Origin: Rhizobium sp. WYCCWR10014
GTDB lineage: Bacteria; Pseudomonadota; Alphaproteobacteria; Rhizobiales; Rhizobiaceae
DNA length: 64,000 nt
NCBI RefSeq assembly: GCF_001657485.1
Contig: NZ_LXFU01000052.1
Span: forward strand, 186,001 to 250,000
Direction: 5' to 3'
This document shows positions 43,340-51,055 of this stretch, in pieces. The notes below the pieces were generated by a model. It searched no databases. It was given only the letters and a program-made list of their open reading frames with translations, and was not told the DNA's origin. Position numbers and translations under genes: made by a program. Each line of letters begins with the position of its first letter. Position 1 is the first letter of the stretch.

Positions 43340-44070
43340 GCCGTGCGGCTTATCTTCCAGCCGGTAGGGGACTAAAAATTGACCCACCACAGAACGTTCA
43401 TCTGGCTGCGATTAGAACCCTCAAAGGCTCACCGCAATCTTTAAATCGAGATGAACGCGGGTTAAGGCTTGCCTCCTGAAAGATTGGCGGCGGGTACAAT
43501 AATGAGCGAGCATATTCCGTGTCGGTTGAGCAGCGTTCACCCCAGCAAATCAGTGCTTCGGGGACGCCCAAGGTTGACGAAAAGACAGCCATTGCCGATC
43601 TCTATTTGGGTCAGCAGGTCCGCCCTTACCTCCTCGCCAACAACCGCTTTTATGTGCCGCCACTTTTGGCTCTTCGCATGTGCGGGCACCGGTACACCTT
43701 CTCGCAAGAACAGCGTTACTTCAGGAGCTTCGTCTGATTTGTAGATGCAAATTCTCACAGGCTCACATCCCTGTTAGCAGTGAATATTGTGCACTGCAAA
43801 ACAAGAAATGGCAAACATTCATTTGCCGGGTAAGTCAACGTTAGGCCAGTGCAGGCCCGTGATGCTGAGGCGCTCCCTGCCGGCCGATGCTGAGGACGGT
43901 GTCTGTCGGAAGGTCGAGGGGAGCGACGCCGGAGGTTCGGATGTTTTCACTAAGTCGCCGGGGTTCATAACCTCGAAGCATTCAGGAAACCTTTATGAAG
44001 CTTAGGGTTGAACTAGTCGCACCCCGCTCCAAATCCCGTCGGCAGCAGTCAAAAAAGAGGGGAGGCGCAC
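43340..44070. other. Gene-poor region of 731 bases
   Basis: No frame here looks convincing. The best is a 72-codon plus-strand frame at 43519-43737 and another at 43787-44005, both without a clear ribosome-binding site or recognisable motif. CGTTCATCT (43395-43403) and AGATGAACG (43449-43457) form a perfect 9-bp inverted repeat 45 bases apart. The base composition is more mixed than in neighbouring genes, which is consistent with decayed sequence between the NmrA-like gene and the replication region. Confidence 0.5.
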
Positions 44071-45384
44071 ATGGGTAACGCACAGATCGATCGGGTCGGT
44101 CGGGTAAGATCAGGCTTGGGTTTCATTCTCGTCCTCGTCTCCCTCCTGTCCAGCCCTCAATCCTTCGCCGCACCCGCCGATATCGGCGGCCTGACGGTGA
44201 CCCTGCCCGATGCCGCTTCCGGCTGGAGGAAAGCCGGCAAGGGCAATCTCTTCATGCTGCAGAAGGATTTTCCGGAAACGGAGGACGACAAGCGCGGCAG
44301 TGCTCTGATTCAGATTACCAAGCCTCTCTCGGCAGCGCGCAATTCTCTGCAGGCCGGCATGAAGACCTTCGTCGCAACGCTTCCCGACATGGCAAAGGAA
44401 GATATCCTGATCAAGCATTATGGGGTCACGGTGAACGGCGACGACATCCGCGTGGAAGAACGCTGCTGCGTCCACCAGAAGAACGTGACCATCAACCAGA
44501 TCGTCGTCGGCATCGCCGGCGACAAGCGGCAGGTCTATCTTCAGCTCGTGCTCCTGAATGTGAACGGCGACAGAAGCAGTAGTGCCGAGGCCGATTTCGC
44601 AACCCTTGTGCGCTCGGTCAAGCTTGATCCTTCCGACAAAGATTTCGATCTCGTGCCGGCGAGTGACGACGGCGAGCTGGGCGGCGTCTTTACCCATCTC
44701 GATACCGGACTCCGGCCGAACGTCTTCGGCGGCATGGATTTCTATTCGGACAGCACGATTACCATGTTCGATCCGAAGGGTCTGTTCAGCACGGAGCTGC
44801 CGAAGGGCGGTCGGAGCATTGCCGAACATTGCAAGGACACCCCGACCGTTTGCGGTCTTTACAAGCTTACCGGCGGCGGCTTCTTCTCCTCCGCCGGGTC
44901 GATCGAAATGCGCAGTGTCACCTCTGCTTACGGCACGATCGAGATCGAGACGAAACCATTCTCGAAAAAGGGCGAAGACCTGGTGATTGCCGACGCAGAC
45001 TACCGCGCCGTGCCGCCATTTGATGAGGGTGCGACGCTCGACGGCGAATGGGTATCCACCTTTGCCTCCAGCGGCACGACCGCGACCTCATCGGGATCGG
45101 TGGCGTCCAGCCATACGCTGACGCTTCATCGAAACGGCACTTTCGAACGCACAGGCTGGTCCGGCGCCTCGATGACGAACGAAATCGGCGGATCGCGATC
45201 GGGCGTGACCACATCAGGCAATCGGCCGGGCGCAAGCGGACGCTACAAGCTTTCCGGCTACCGTCTCGACCTGACCGACGCGAGCGGCAAGACGGAAAGT
45301 ATGAGCATATTCGAACCGGACAAAGGTTCCGACGGGCTTCTGGTGATCAACGGCAACAACTACCTGAAGGACGACGGGAAATAG
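44071..45384 (+). CDS. Secreted protein of unknown function
   Basis: This 437-residue protein has a signal peptide (hydrophobic SGLGFILVLVSLLSS, cleavage near SFA-APA at about residue 34). The mature N-terminal half contains GLTVTLPDAASGWRKA and a CCVH cysteine pair. The C-terminal third has a Ser/Thr/Gly-rich repeat region (FASSGTTATSSGSVASSHTL) and strand-like segments GTFERTGWSG and GRYKLSGYRLDL that resemble a lipocalin-like or beta-barrel module. GGGGAGG lies about 8 bases before the ATG. I do not recognise a named family. It lies directly upstream of the repABC cassette on the same strand. Confidence 0.75.
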   Translation: MGNAQIDRVGRVRSGLGFILVLVSLLSSPQSFAAPADIGGLTVTLPDAASGWRKAGKGNLFMLQKDFPETEDDKRGSALIQITKPLSAARNSLQAGMKTFVATLPDMAKEDILIKHYGVTVNGDDIRVEERCCVHQKNVTINQIVVGIAGDKRQVYLQLVLLNVNGDRSSSAEADFATLVRSVKLDPSDKDFDLVPASDDGELGGVFTHLDTGLRPNVFGGMDFYSDSTITMFDPKGLFSTELPKGGRSIAEHCKDTPTVCGLYKLTGGGFFSSAGSIEMRSVTSAYGTIEIETKPFSKKGEDLVIADADYRAVPPFDEGATLDGEWVSTFASSGTTATSSGSVASSHTLTLHRNGTFERTGWSGASMTNEIGGSRSGVTTSGNRPGASGRYKLSGYRLDLTDASGKTESMSIFEPDKGSDGLLVINGNNYLKDDGK

Positions 45385-45598
45385 GGAGACAGCGCCCAAC
45401 ATATTGATGAATATGGATTTCGACGCCGAATTCATTGACCTCCCGGTCGGCTTGAAAGCCGCCCGGCCTATCAGTCATTTCGAGCCAATGGCATTGCTCA
45501 CACTGCCTGAAATCTGCCTGACATCGCCAGCCGTCTCGGCGGGCTGAAACGGGCGGTTTGGTTAAGCATTTGTAAATTGGTAACGAATCGAGGCATAT

Positions 45599-45645
45599 AG
45601 TAACTGCGCAACTGAAGCGCTTTCGTTCAAAATTGCGCAGTTACT
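45599..45645 (+). promoter_or_regulatory. RepA operator/promoter dyad upstream of repA
   Basis: AGTAACTGCGCAA (45599-45611) and TTGCGCAGTTACT (45633-45645) form a perfect 13-bp inverted repeat with a 21-base spacer, ending 13 bases before the repA ATG. The left arm overlaps a TATAGT that could be the -10 box. A second palindrome, AACtgAAGCGCTTtcGTT, sits at 45610-45627. In repABC replicons RepA/RepB repress their own promoter through such a dyad. I did not find a sequence matching the usual parS consensus here. Confidence 0.75.
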
Positions 45646-45658
45646 TGGGAAAAAGATC

Positions 45659-46852
45659 ATGCAGCCGAGTCTTGCTCTTCAGGACGATCAAGAGCACCTC
45701 CCATCGCTTCTGGCAACAGATGCGAAGGAGTTATCCTATCAACTTCAGCAGCATCAGGCAAAAATCTTCCCCCCGCTGTCGCAAAAAACCATCAGAACAT
45801 TTTCGCCGGCGGAAGCTGCGGCCTTCATCGGTATCGGCGAAGGTTATCTCCGCCAGGTGGCCGCCGACGGCCATGGGCCCGATCCGCTCGCGAACGGGCG
45901 GCGGCTTTACAGTGCAACCGATATGGATCGAATTCGCCGGGTCCTCGACGAGCGAAACGGAACGCCGAAATATGTGCCGGCCCGCAGGCCGGGGGAAAAG
46001 CTCCAGATCGTCTCCGTCATGAACTTCAAGGGTGGCTCGGGCAAGACCACCACTGCGGCCCATCTGGCGCAGTTCATGGCGCTCAGGGGCTACCGCGTGC
46101 TCGCCGTCGACCTCGATCCGCAGGCCTCCTTGTCCGCCTTGTTCGGCCATCAGCCGGAGTTCGACGTCGGAGAGGGCGAAACGATTTACGGTGCGATCCG
46201 ATATGAGGATCCCCGCCCCATCGCCGACATCGTGCGCGCCACCTACACACCCAATCTGCATCTCATTCCAGGCAATCTCGAGCTGATGGAGTTCGAGCAC
46301 GAGACCCCGAAGGCGATGGCGTCGGGTACGGCGGAGACTATGTTCTTTGCCCGCATCGGCGAGGTCCTGACGGAGATCGAAAGCCTCTACGACGTCGTGG
46401 TCATCGACTGCCCGCCGCAGCTGGGGTTCCTGACGATGTCGGCGCTCTGCGCGGCAACCTCGGTCTTGATCACGGTTCACCCGCAGATGCTGGATGTCAT
46501 GTCGATGTCGCAGTTTCTGACGATGACGAGTGAGCTGATGTCGGTCGTGGAAAAGGCCGGCGGGCGTACCAGCTATGATTGGATGCGCTATCTCGTGACG
46601 CGGTTCGAACCGAACGACGGGCCGCAAAGCCAGATGACCGGCTTCATGCGGGCGATCTTCGGCAATCGAATGCTCCACAACGCCATGGTGAAGTCGACGG
46701 CGGTCGCCGATGCCGGCGTCACCAAGCAGACACTCTACGAGGTCGAGCGGTCGCAGTTCACACGCGGAACCTACGATCGGGCACTGGAATCACTCAACCT
46801 CGTGAACGGCGAGATCGAGGCGCATATTCGCTCGACCTGGGGGAGGAAATAG
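45659..46852 (+). CDS. repA: Replicon partitioning protein RepA (ParA-type ATPase)
   Basis: This 397-residue partition ATPase has an N-terminal helix-turn-helix-like region (about 48-100; FSPAEAAAFIGIGEGYLRQVAADG). The deviant Walker A motif is at residues 124-130 (KGGSGKT), followed by VLAVDLDPQASLSALFG and VVVIDCPPQLGFLTMSAL. RepA drives segregation of the replicon with RepB and represses the repABC promoter. The ATG at 45659 gives the usual family length. The gene is separated from repB by four bases and preceded by a strong operator-like dyad. Confidence 0.97.
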   Translation: MQPSLALQDDQEHLPSLLATDAKELSYQLQQHQAKIFPPLSQKTIRTFSPAEAAAFIGIGEGYLRQVAADGHGPDPLANGRRLYSATDMDRIRRVLDERNGTPKYVPARRPGEKLQIVSVMNFKGGSGKTTTAAHLAQFMALRGYRVLAVDLDPQASLSALFGHQPEFDVGEGETIYGAIRYEDPRPIADIVRATYTPNLHLIPGNLELMEFEHETPKAMASGTAETMFFARIGEVLTEIESLYDVVVIDCPPQLGFLTMSALCAATSVLITVHPQMLDVMSMSQFLTMTSELMSVVEKAGGRTSYDWMRYLVTRFEPNDGPQSQMTGFMRAIFGNRMLHNAMVKSTAVADAGVTKQTLYEVERSQFTRGTYDRALESLNLVNGEIEAHIRSTWGRK

Positions 46853-46856
46853 ATAG

Positions 46857-47858
46857 ATGGCGCGCAAGAACCTCATCGAAATTTCCGCTCCGAACCCGGA
46901 AAGGATGGACGCGGTCGCACCACGCGACAATCGTCCGATCGCCGGATTCGTGCCGCAGGAGCGCAGTGCTGCGCCTGTCGGCGGCATTACCAAGACGCTC
47001 GGCAACATTACCGAGAAAATGGAGCGCGCGAGTGAACTGGAACGGCAGCTTGCCACCGGCCAGACCATCGTCGAACTCGATCCCGGCCTGATCGACGCTT
47101 CCTTCGTCAGCGATCGATTGGCGATCGATCCGGCCGAACTCGCGCAACTTGTCGAGCAGATCCGCGAGCACGGGCAACAGGTTCCGATCCTTGTCCGCCC
47201 GCATCCCGAAACCAGGGGACGCTATCAGGTCGCTTACGGCCATCGACGCCTGGCGGCCACCCGAGAAATCGGCATCCGGGTGCGTGCGGTCGTCCGCGAT
47301 CTCACCGACGGTCAGCTGGTCGTCAGCCAGGGACAGGAAAACAGCGCTCGAACCAATCTCTCCTACATCGAGCGTGCGCTCTTCGCATCGCGGCTCGAGG
47401 AACGCAGCTTTGGCCGCGATGTCATCATGGCGGCTCTCGGCGTGGACAAGGCGGCGCTGTCGAGAATGCTGATCGTCATCCGACAGGTCCCCCTGGAGCT
47501 CGTCAACGCCATCGGCGCCGCGCCCGATATCGGCCGCCGGCGATGGTTGGAACTGGGCGAGCGGCTTGAGAAAGCCGACGTCGAAAAGATTGTCGCGGAG
47601 TTGTCCGCGGACGACGCGCGCAAAATTTCGAGCGACGAGCGGTTTCAGCGGGCGCTCGTTCTGGCAACGAAGAAGACGGCTGCGCCGAAGCCGGCGGTGG
47701 CCAAAACCCAGCTTAGTGGGGTGCCTGTCATGATCAAGAAGACAGCATCCGGTGCGACCTTCGTCTTCGACGGCAAGACCGCACCCGGTTTTGATCAATT
47801 CGTCCAGGAAAGGCTGAAGGGCCTGTTCCTGGAGTTCAACAAGGACAGAGGAGCGTAG
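46857..47858 (+). CDS. repB: Replicon partitioning protein RepB (ParB-type)
   Basis: This 333-residue ParB-family protein has the N-terminal ARKNLIEISAPNPERM typical of RepB. The conserved ParB boxes are YQVAYGHRRLAATREIG and VVSQGQENSARTNLSYIERALFA (about residues 120-175), and a helix-turn-helix follows near GRDVIMAALGVDKAALSRML. It binds centromere-like parS sites, and the complex is moved by RepA. The start is four bases after the repA stop. The parS site itself was not identified with confidence in this window. Confidence 0.97.
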   Translation: MARKNLIEISAPNPERMDAVAPRDNRPIAGFVPQERSAAPVGGITKTLGNITEKMERASELERQLATGQTIVELDPGLIDASFVSDRLAIDPAELAQLVEQIREHGQQVPILVRPHPETRGRYQVAYGHRRLAATREIGIRVRAVVRDLTDGQLVVSQGQENSARTNLSYIERALFASRLEERSFGRDVIMAALGVDKAALSRMLIVIRQVPLELVNAIGAAPDIGRRRWLELGERLEKADVEKIVAELSADDARKISSDERFQRALVLATKKTAAPKPAVAKTQLSGVPVMIKKTASGATFVFDGKTAPGFDQFVQERLKGLFLEFNKDRGA

Positions 47859-47868
47859 CGCGCAAAAG

Positions 47869-47901
47869 AAAAAGGCCCCCAACGACGACGCCGTGGAAGC
47901 C
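47869..47901 (-). terminator. Intrinsic terminator of the antisense RNA
   Basis: On the minus strand GGCTTCCA (47901-47894) pairs with TGGGGGCC (47881-47874) and is followed by five T residues (47873-47869). The same fold in the plus-strand leader may contribute to repC attenuation. Confidence 0.75.
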
Positions 47902-47918
47902 CTTCTCAGATCTTAAGC
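47869..47918 (-). ncRNA. Antisense RNA (ctRNA, incompatibility RNA) of the repABC cassette
   Basis: The repB-repC gap encodes a short antisense transcript on the minus strand. A promoter with TTGACT (47953-47948) and GATTCT (47930-47925) at 17-base spacing predicts a start near 47918. A terminator stem follows (GGCTTCCA paired with TGGGGGCC, with two G-U pairs) and a T-run at 47873-47869. The predicted length of about 50 nucleotides matches known ctRNAs, which block repC expression and set copy number and incompatibility. The 5' end is estimated. Confidence 0.8.
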
Positions 47919-47924
47919 ACATCG

Positions 47925-47953
47925 AGAATCGCATTTCCCCGAATCACAGTCAA
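47925..47953 (-). promoter_or_regulatory. Promoter of the antisense RNA
   Basis: TTGACT and GATTCT with an ideal 17-base spacer on the minus strand form the best sigma-70-type promoter I can see in the window. Its position in the repB-repC gap, firing away from repC, is where repABC ctRNA promoters are found. Confidence 0.75.
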
Positions 47954-47963
47954 GCGTCTTAGG

Positions 47964-47976
47964 CACCAAATTGGTG
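47964..47976 (+). promoter_or_regulatory. Palindrome in the repC leader
   Basis: CACCAAATTGGTG is a 13-bp palindrome about a central A, 36 bases before the repC start. In the repC leader RNA it would form a small hairpin that could compete with or follow the antisense target, as in the S-elements proposed for other repABC leaders. Confidence 0.5.
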
Positions 47977-48012
47977 GATGGTTTTCTTTTGCCTGAACGA
48001 AGGTGAAGGCAA

Positions 48013-49317
48013 ATGGAGAGTGGATATGTGACGACGCCCTTTGGGCGGCGGCCGATGTCGCTTGGCATGCTGGCAAGCCAGCAACTGGCCGAGACCATCG
48101 AGCCAGGAATGAAACGCAGCAAATGGAAGCTGTTCAGGGCGATCTGCGAAGCGCGGCCGGCGCTTGGCGTCACCGATCGGGCGCTGACGGTGCTCGACGC
48201 ACTTTTGACCTTTTACCCTGACGACGAAATTTCCGAGGAAAAGGGGCTGATCGTTTTCCCGTCGAATGCGCAGCTTTCGTTGCGCGCTCGAGGCATGACG
48301 CCAGCCACCCTCAGGCGGCATCTTGCCGTGCTGGTCGAGGCCGGCCTCATCCTGCGCAAGGACAGCCCGAATGGAAAGCGCTATGCGCGCCGTGACAGGG
48401 CAGGGGCCGTCGGCGAGGCGTTCGGCTTCAGCGTCGCGCCGCTTCTGGCGCGTGCTGTCGAAATCGAAAGTCTGGCCGCTCAGGCGGTTGCCGACCGGGA
48501 GCTGCTACGGGTGACCAGGGAACGCCTGACGCTGTGCCGGCGTGATATTTCCAAGTTGATCGCGACGGCACTCGAAGAAGAGATTTCCGGTGATTGGGAA
48601 GGCATTTCGGCGATGTTTCGGACTCTTCTCGTTCGAATTCCGCGCGTGGCGACAGCCGAAGCACTGGCACCGCTGCTCGACGAGATGGGACTGCTGCGCG
48701 CCGAGATCGTCAACATGCTGGAAAGACGGATAAAAACACAAAAAATAGACGCCAATGAGTCTCAAATTGAGCATCACAAACAGAATTCAAAACCCGACTC
48801 CCCTTATGAATTTGAACCAAGCTTCGAAACGAAGCAGGGCGAAAAGGCAGCGGCCGATAACGACCCGAACGCCGGGCCGTCGGACGAGCGAAGATTGATA
48901 CAGCAAAGGCCGTCCGGCGGAATGAGCAACAGGGCGGGAGGCGCGGCCGATCCAGGGGCCGGGCCAAGCCTGAAATCCTTCCCGCTCGGCCTCGTCGTCC
49001 AGGCCTGCCCCAGTATTCTCGATTACGGGCCTGGTGGAACGATCGGCAATTGGCGAGATCTGATGTCGGCGGCCGTCGTCGTGCGCTCGATGCTCGGCGT
49101 CAGTCCCTCGGCTTATGAGGAAGCCTGCTCGGGCATGGGACCGGAAAACGCTGCAACCGTGATCGCCTGCATTCTGGAAAGGGGAGGGCACATTAATTCG
49201 CCCGGGGGTTATCTCAGAGATCTGACCCGAAGGACTGAAAGGGGCGAATTTGCGATCGGCCCGATGCTGATGGCGCTCGTGCGGGCGAATGGGCCGATGG
49301 CGAGGCATGCCAGCTGA
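48013..49317 (+). CDS. repC: Replication initiator protein RepC
   Basis: This 434-residue initiator begins MESGYVTTPFGRRPMSLGML, the conserved RepC opening. A winged-helix DNA-binding region follows (PSNAQLSLRARGMTPATLRRHLAVLVEAGLILRKDSPNGKRYARRD, about residues 75-125), and the C-terminal domain contains YEEACSGMGPENAATVIACILERGG. RepC is the only protein needed to start replication in this family. The ATG at 48013 follows AAGGTGAAGG. Expression is expected to be limited by the antisense RNA in its leader. An AT-rich tract inside the gene is the likely origin. Confidence 0.97.
   Translation: MESGYVTTPFGRRPMSLGMLASQQLAETIEPGMKRSKWKLFRAICEARPALGVTDRALTVLDALLTFYPDDEISEEKGLIVFPSNAQLSLRARGMTPATLRRHLAVLVEAGLILRKDSPNGKRYARRDRAGAVGEAFGFSVAPLLARAVEIESLAAQAVADRELLRVTRERLTLCRRDISKLIATALEEEISGDWEGISAMFRTLLVRIPRVATAEALAPLLDEMGLLRAEIVNMLERRIKTQKIDANESQIEHHKQNSKPDSPYEFEPSFETKQGEKAAADNDPNAGPSDERRLIQQRPSGGMSNRAGGAADPGAGPSLKSFPLGLVVQACPSILDYGPGGTIGNWRDLMSAAVVVRSMLGVSPSAYEEACSGMGPENAATVIACILERGGHINSPGGYLRDLTRRTERGEFAIGPMLMALVRANGPMARHAS
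48728..48835 (+). other. AT-rich tract inside repC, candidate origin of replication
   Basis: Within repC the sequence becomes locally AT-rich (GATAAAAACACAAAAAATAG and neighbouring CAAATTGAGCATCACAAAC), against a GC-rich background. A perfect hairpin GCTTCG-AAA-CGAAGC closes it at 48821-48835. For characterised repABC plasmids the origin lies in an AT-rich region within repC, so this is the best candidate oriV. No iteron array is visible. Confidence 0.6.
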
Positions 49318-49380
49318 TCATGCAAAAGCGACTGCCTCGACAGTCTTACAGCGAAGCAGCGCGCAATCAGCTCTTTACAG

Positions 49381-49392
49381 CTAACATGTTAG
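49381..49392. promoter_or_regulatory. Perfect 12-bp palindrome upstream of the DapA-family gene
   Basis: CTAACATGTTAG is a perfect palindrome 39 bases before the TTG start at 49431 and 64 bases after repC. The GntR-family regulator encoded two genes downstream is the natural candidate to bind it. A partition site is a less likely alternative, since it does not fit the parS consensus. Confidence 0.5.
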
Positions 49393-49430
49393 TTTGCTAC
49401 ATCTGGTCCGTTCATTGGGAGGAAGCATAT

Positions 49431-50315
49431 TTGACACAAAAATTCGGGCTCTCTGTTGCTCTTGCCACGCCGTTCGACAGCAATGGCAATATCGCGATCG
49501 AGGCGATGATCGAGCAGGCACGGCGAAGCCTCGCTTCGGGGTGCTCGAGTGTGACCCTGTTTGGAACGACGGGTGAAGGTTCGTCCATCGGCACGCGGGA
49601 ACGTGAGCGTGTTCTCGCTTCCATGCTTGATAGCGGAATAGCAGCAAAGCAGATCATCGTCGGCGTCCTGGTTGACGCGGCCGAGGATGCGGCGATGCAG
49701 GCCGGCCATGCTCTTTCCAAGGGAGCCCGCAATATCCTTCTTGCTCCTCCTTCCTATTTCAAGAACGTGAGTGACGATGGCGTCTTCCAGTGGTTTTCGG
49801 CTGTCTTCGCCATCCTGGGCGACAAGGCGCGAGACATCATCGTCTACAATATTCCCTCGGTCACCATGGTTCCGCTGAGCGTATCGCTGATCGGCCGGCT
49901 GCGGGCGGCCTTTCCCAATGTGGTTACGGGCGTCAAGGATTCCTCCGGCGACTGGCCTTACACCGAAGCGCTGCTGAAGACGCATGGCGATCTCGTTATC
50001 CTGGTAGGCGACGAACGTCACCTGGCGAAGGGCGTGCGGCTTGGCGGCCAGGGTGCGATCTCCGGCATGGCGAATTTCGTACCTCGCGAAGTCAAGCTGA
50101 TGGCGGAGGAAGGCAAGGACGATTCTCGCATCGAGGATTTTGTGGCCGAACTGTTGAAATTTCCGGTGACCGCTGCCGTGAAAACCATGGTGACTCATCT
50201 GACGTCGGATGAAATCTGGCTTGCGGTTCGCCCACCACTCGTTTCAATATCCGACGAAGGGCAGGCGCAACTCGCTCTTGCGTTCGACACTCTTTTCCGC
50301 TCGAAGGCGGCATAG
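49431..50315 (+). CDS. DapA-family lyase (dihydrodipicolinate synthase-like)
   Basis: This 294-residue class I aldolase-type TIM barrel has the substrate-binding GTTGEG at residues 45-50, the catalytic tyrosine in IIVYNIPSVT (Y139) and the Schiff-base lysine in VVTGVKDSSGDW (K169). I chose the TTG at 49431, seven bases after GGGAGGAA, which gives a normal family N-terminus (LTQKFGLSVALATPF). The longer frame from 49320 would read through the palindrome. It is followed by a GntR regulator and a sugar-type importer, so it is more likely a catabolic keto-deoxy-acid lyase than a lysine-biosynthetic DapA. Confidence 0.85.
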   Translation: MTQKFGLSVALATPFDSNGNIAIEAMIEQARRSLASGCSSVTLFGTTGEGSSIGTRERERVLASMLDSGIAAKQIIVGVLVDAAEDAAMQAGHALSKGARNILLAPPSYFKNVSDDGVFQWFSAVFAILGDKARDIIVYNIPSVTMVPLSVSLIGRLRAAFPNVVTGVKDSSGDWPYTEALLKTHGDLVILVGDERHLAKGVRLGGQGAISGMANFVPREVKLMAEEGKDDSRIEDFVAELLKFPVTAAVKTMVTHLTSDEIWLAVRPPLVSISDEGQAQLALAFDTLFRSKAA

Positions 50316-50340
50316 GTCGGAGATGTTTCTGGGAGAGGCG

Positions 50341-51000
50341 ATGGACGGAACGGACGAGCAGCCGACACTGCGGGAAAAGGCGTATGAGAGCTTCACACGC
50401 CATCTTCTTGCGCGTGACGTGCGCCCCGGCCAGTTCGTTTCGCAGCGCCGCCTCGTCGAGCTGACAGGGCTGACGCTTGGCGCCATCCGCGAGCTCATCC
50501 CGAGGCTCGAAGCCGAAGGTCTGATCAAGACGGTGCCCCAGCGGGGGTTGCAGATCGCGCATATCGACCTGAACCTTATTCGCGAGGCGTTCCAGCTGCG
50601 CGTGTTCCTGGAGAAGGAAGCCGTCGCGCTTTTCACCCGCTCCGCGTCTGACGAGACGGTTGCCGGGCTTGTGAAGCAGCATCGGGATATCGCCGACGCC
50701 ATTCGAAAGGGCGATGGATCGCACGAATTGGAAGTACACGCGCAAGCTGTCGATTGGGGCATGCATGACGCCTTTATCGATGCTTTGGGAAATACCATTA
50801 TCTCGAACGCCTACCGGGTGAACTCAATCAAGATGCGCCTGATCAGTCAGGACCGTTTTCGCATCGATGGTCACGTCGGACCTGTCATGGTTGAGCACCT
50901 GAAGGTGCTCGAGGCGATCGAACGACGATCGGCGGAGGACGCCGTCAGCAGCCTTGTCGCACATATCAATCATGCAAGAGATCGTGCGCTCAGGATATAA
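50341..51000 (+). CDS. GntR-family transcriptional regulator (FCD)
   Basis: This 219-residue regulator has a winged helix at about residues 10-70 (GQFVSQRRLVELTGLTLGAIRELIPRLEAEGLIKTVPQRGLQIAHID) and a C-terminal FCD helical domain (REAFQLRVFLEKEAVALFT, VDWGMHDAFIDALGN, VMVEHLKVLEAIERR). The start is the ATG at 50341, preceded by GGGAGAGGCG; an ATG at 50323 is possible. It probably senses an acidic intermediate of the pathway encoded around it and acts on the palindrome at 49381-49392. Confidence 0.9.
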   Translation: MDGTDEQPTLREKAYESFTRHLLARDVRPGQFVSQRRLVELTGLTLGAIRELIPRLEAEGLIKTVPQRGLQIAHIDLNLIREAFQLRVFLEKEAVALFTRSASDETVAGLVKQHRDIADAIRKGDGSHELEVHAQAVDWGMHDAFIDALGNTIISNAYRVNSIKMRLISQDRFRIDGHVGPVMVEHLKVLEAIERRSAEDAVSSLVAHINHARDRALRI

Positions 51001-51055
51001 TCGGAAATAAACAGCCGGGGGTGAGGAGATCGCCGGCAAAAGGAGGAGGAATCAC

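Noticed and set aside
43371..43392. Possible insertion-sequence end (ACTAAAAATTGACCCACC)
   Set aside because: The phrase reminded me of transposase-gene flanks, but there is no transposase frame, no matching inverted end and no target duplication that I can see.
49318..49380. Terminator after repC (GACTG-CCTCGA-CAGTC)
   Set aside because: The stem is only five base pairs and lacks a clear T-run.
45385..49430. parS centromere site
   Set aside because: I looked for the repABC consensus GTTNNNNGCNNNNAAC in the promoter region, gene gaps and just after repC and found no match, so none is annotated; it may lie within a gene or outside the window.
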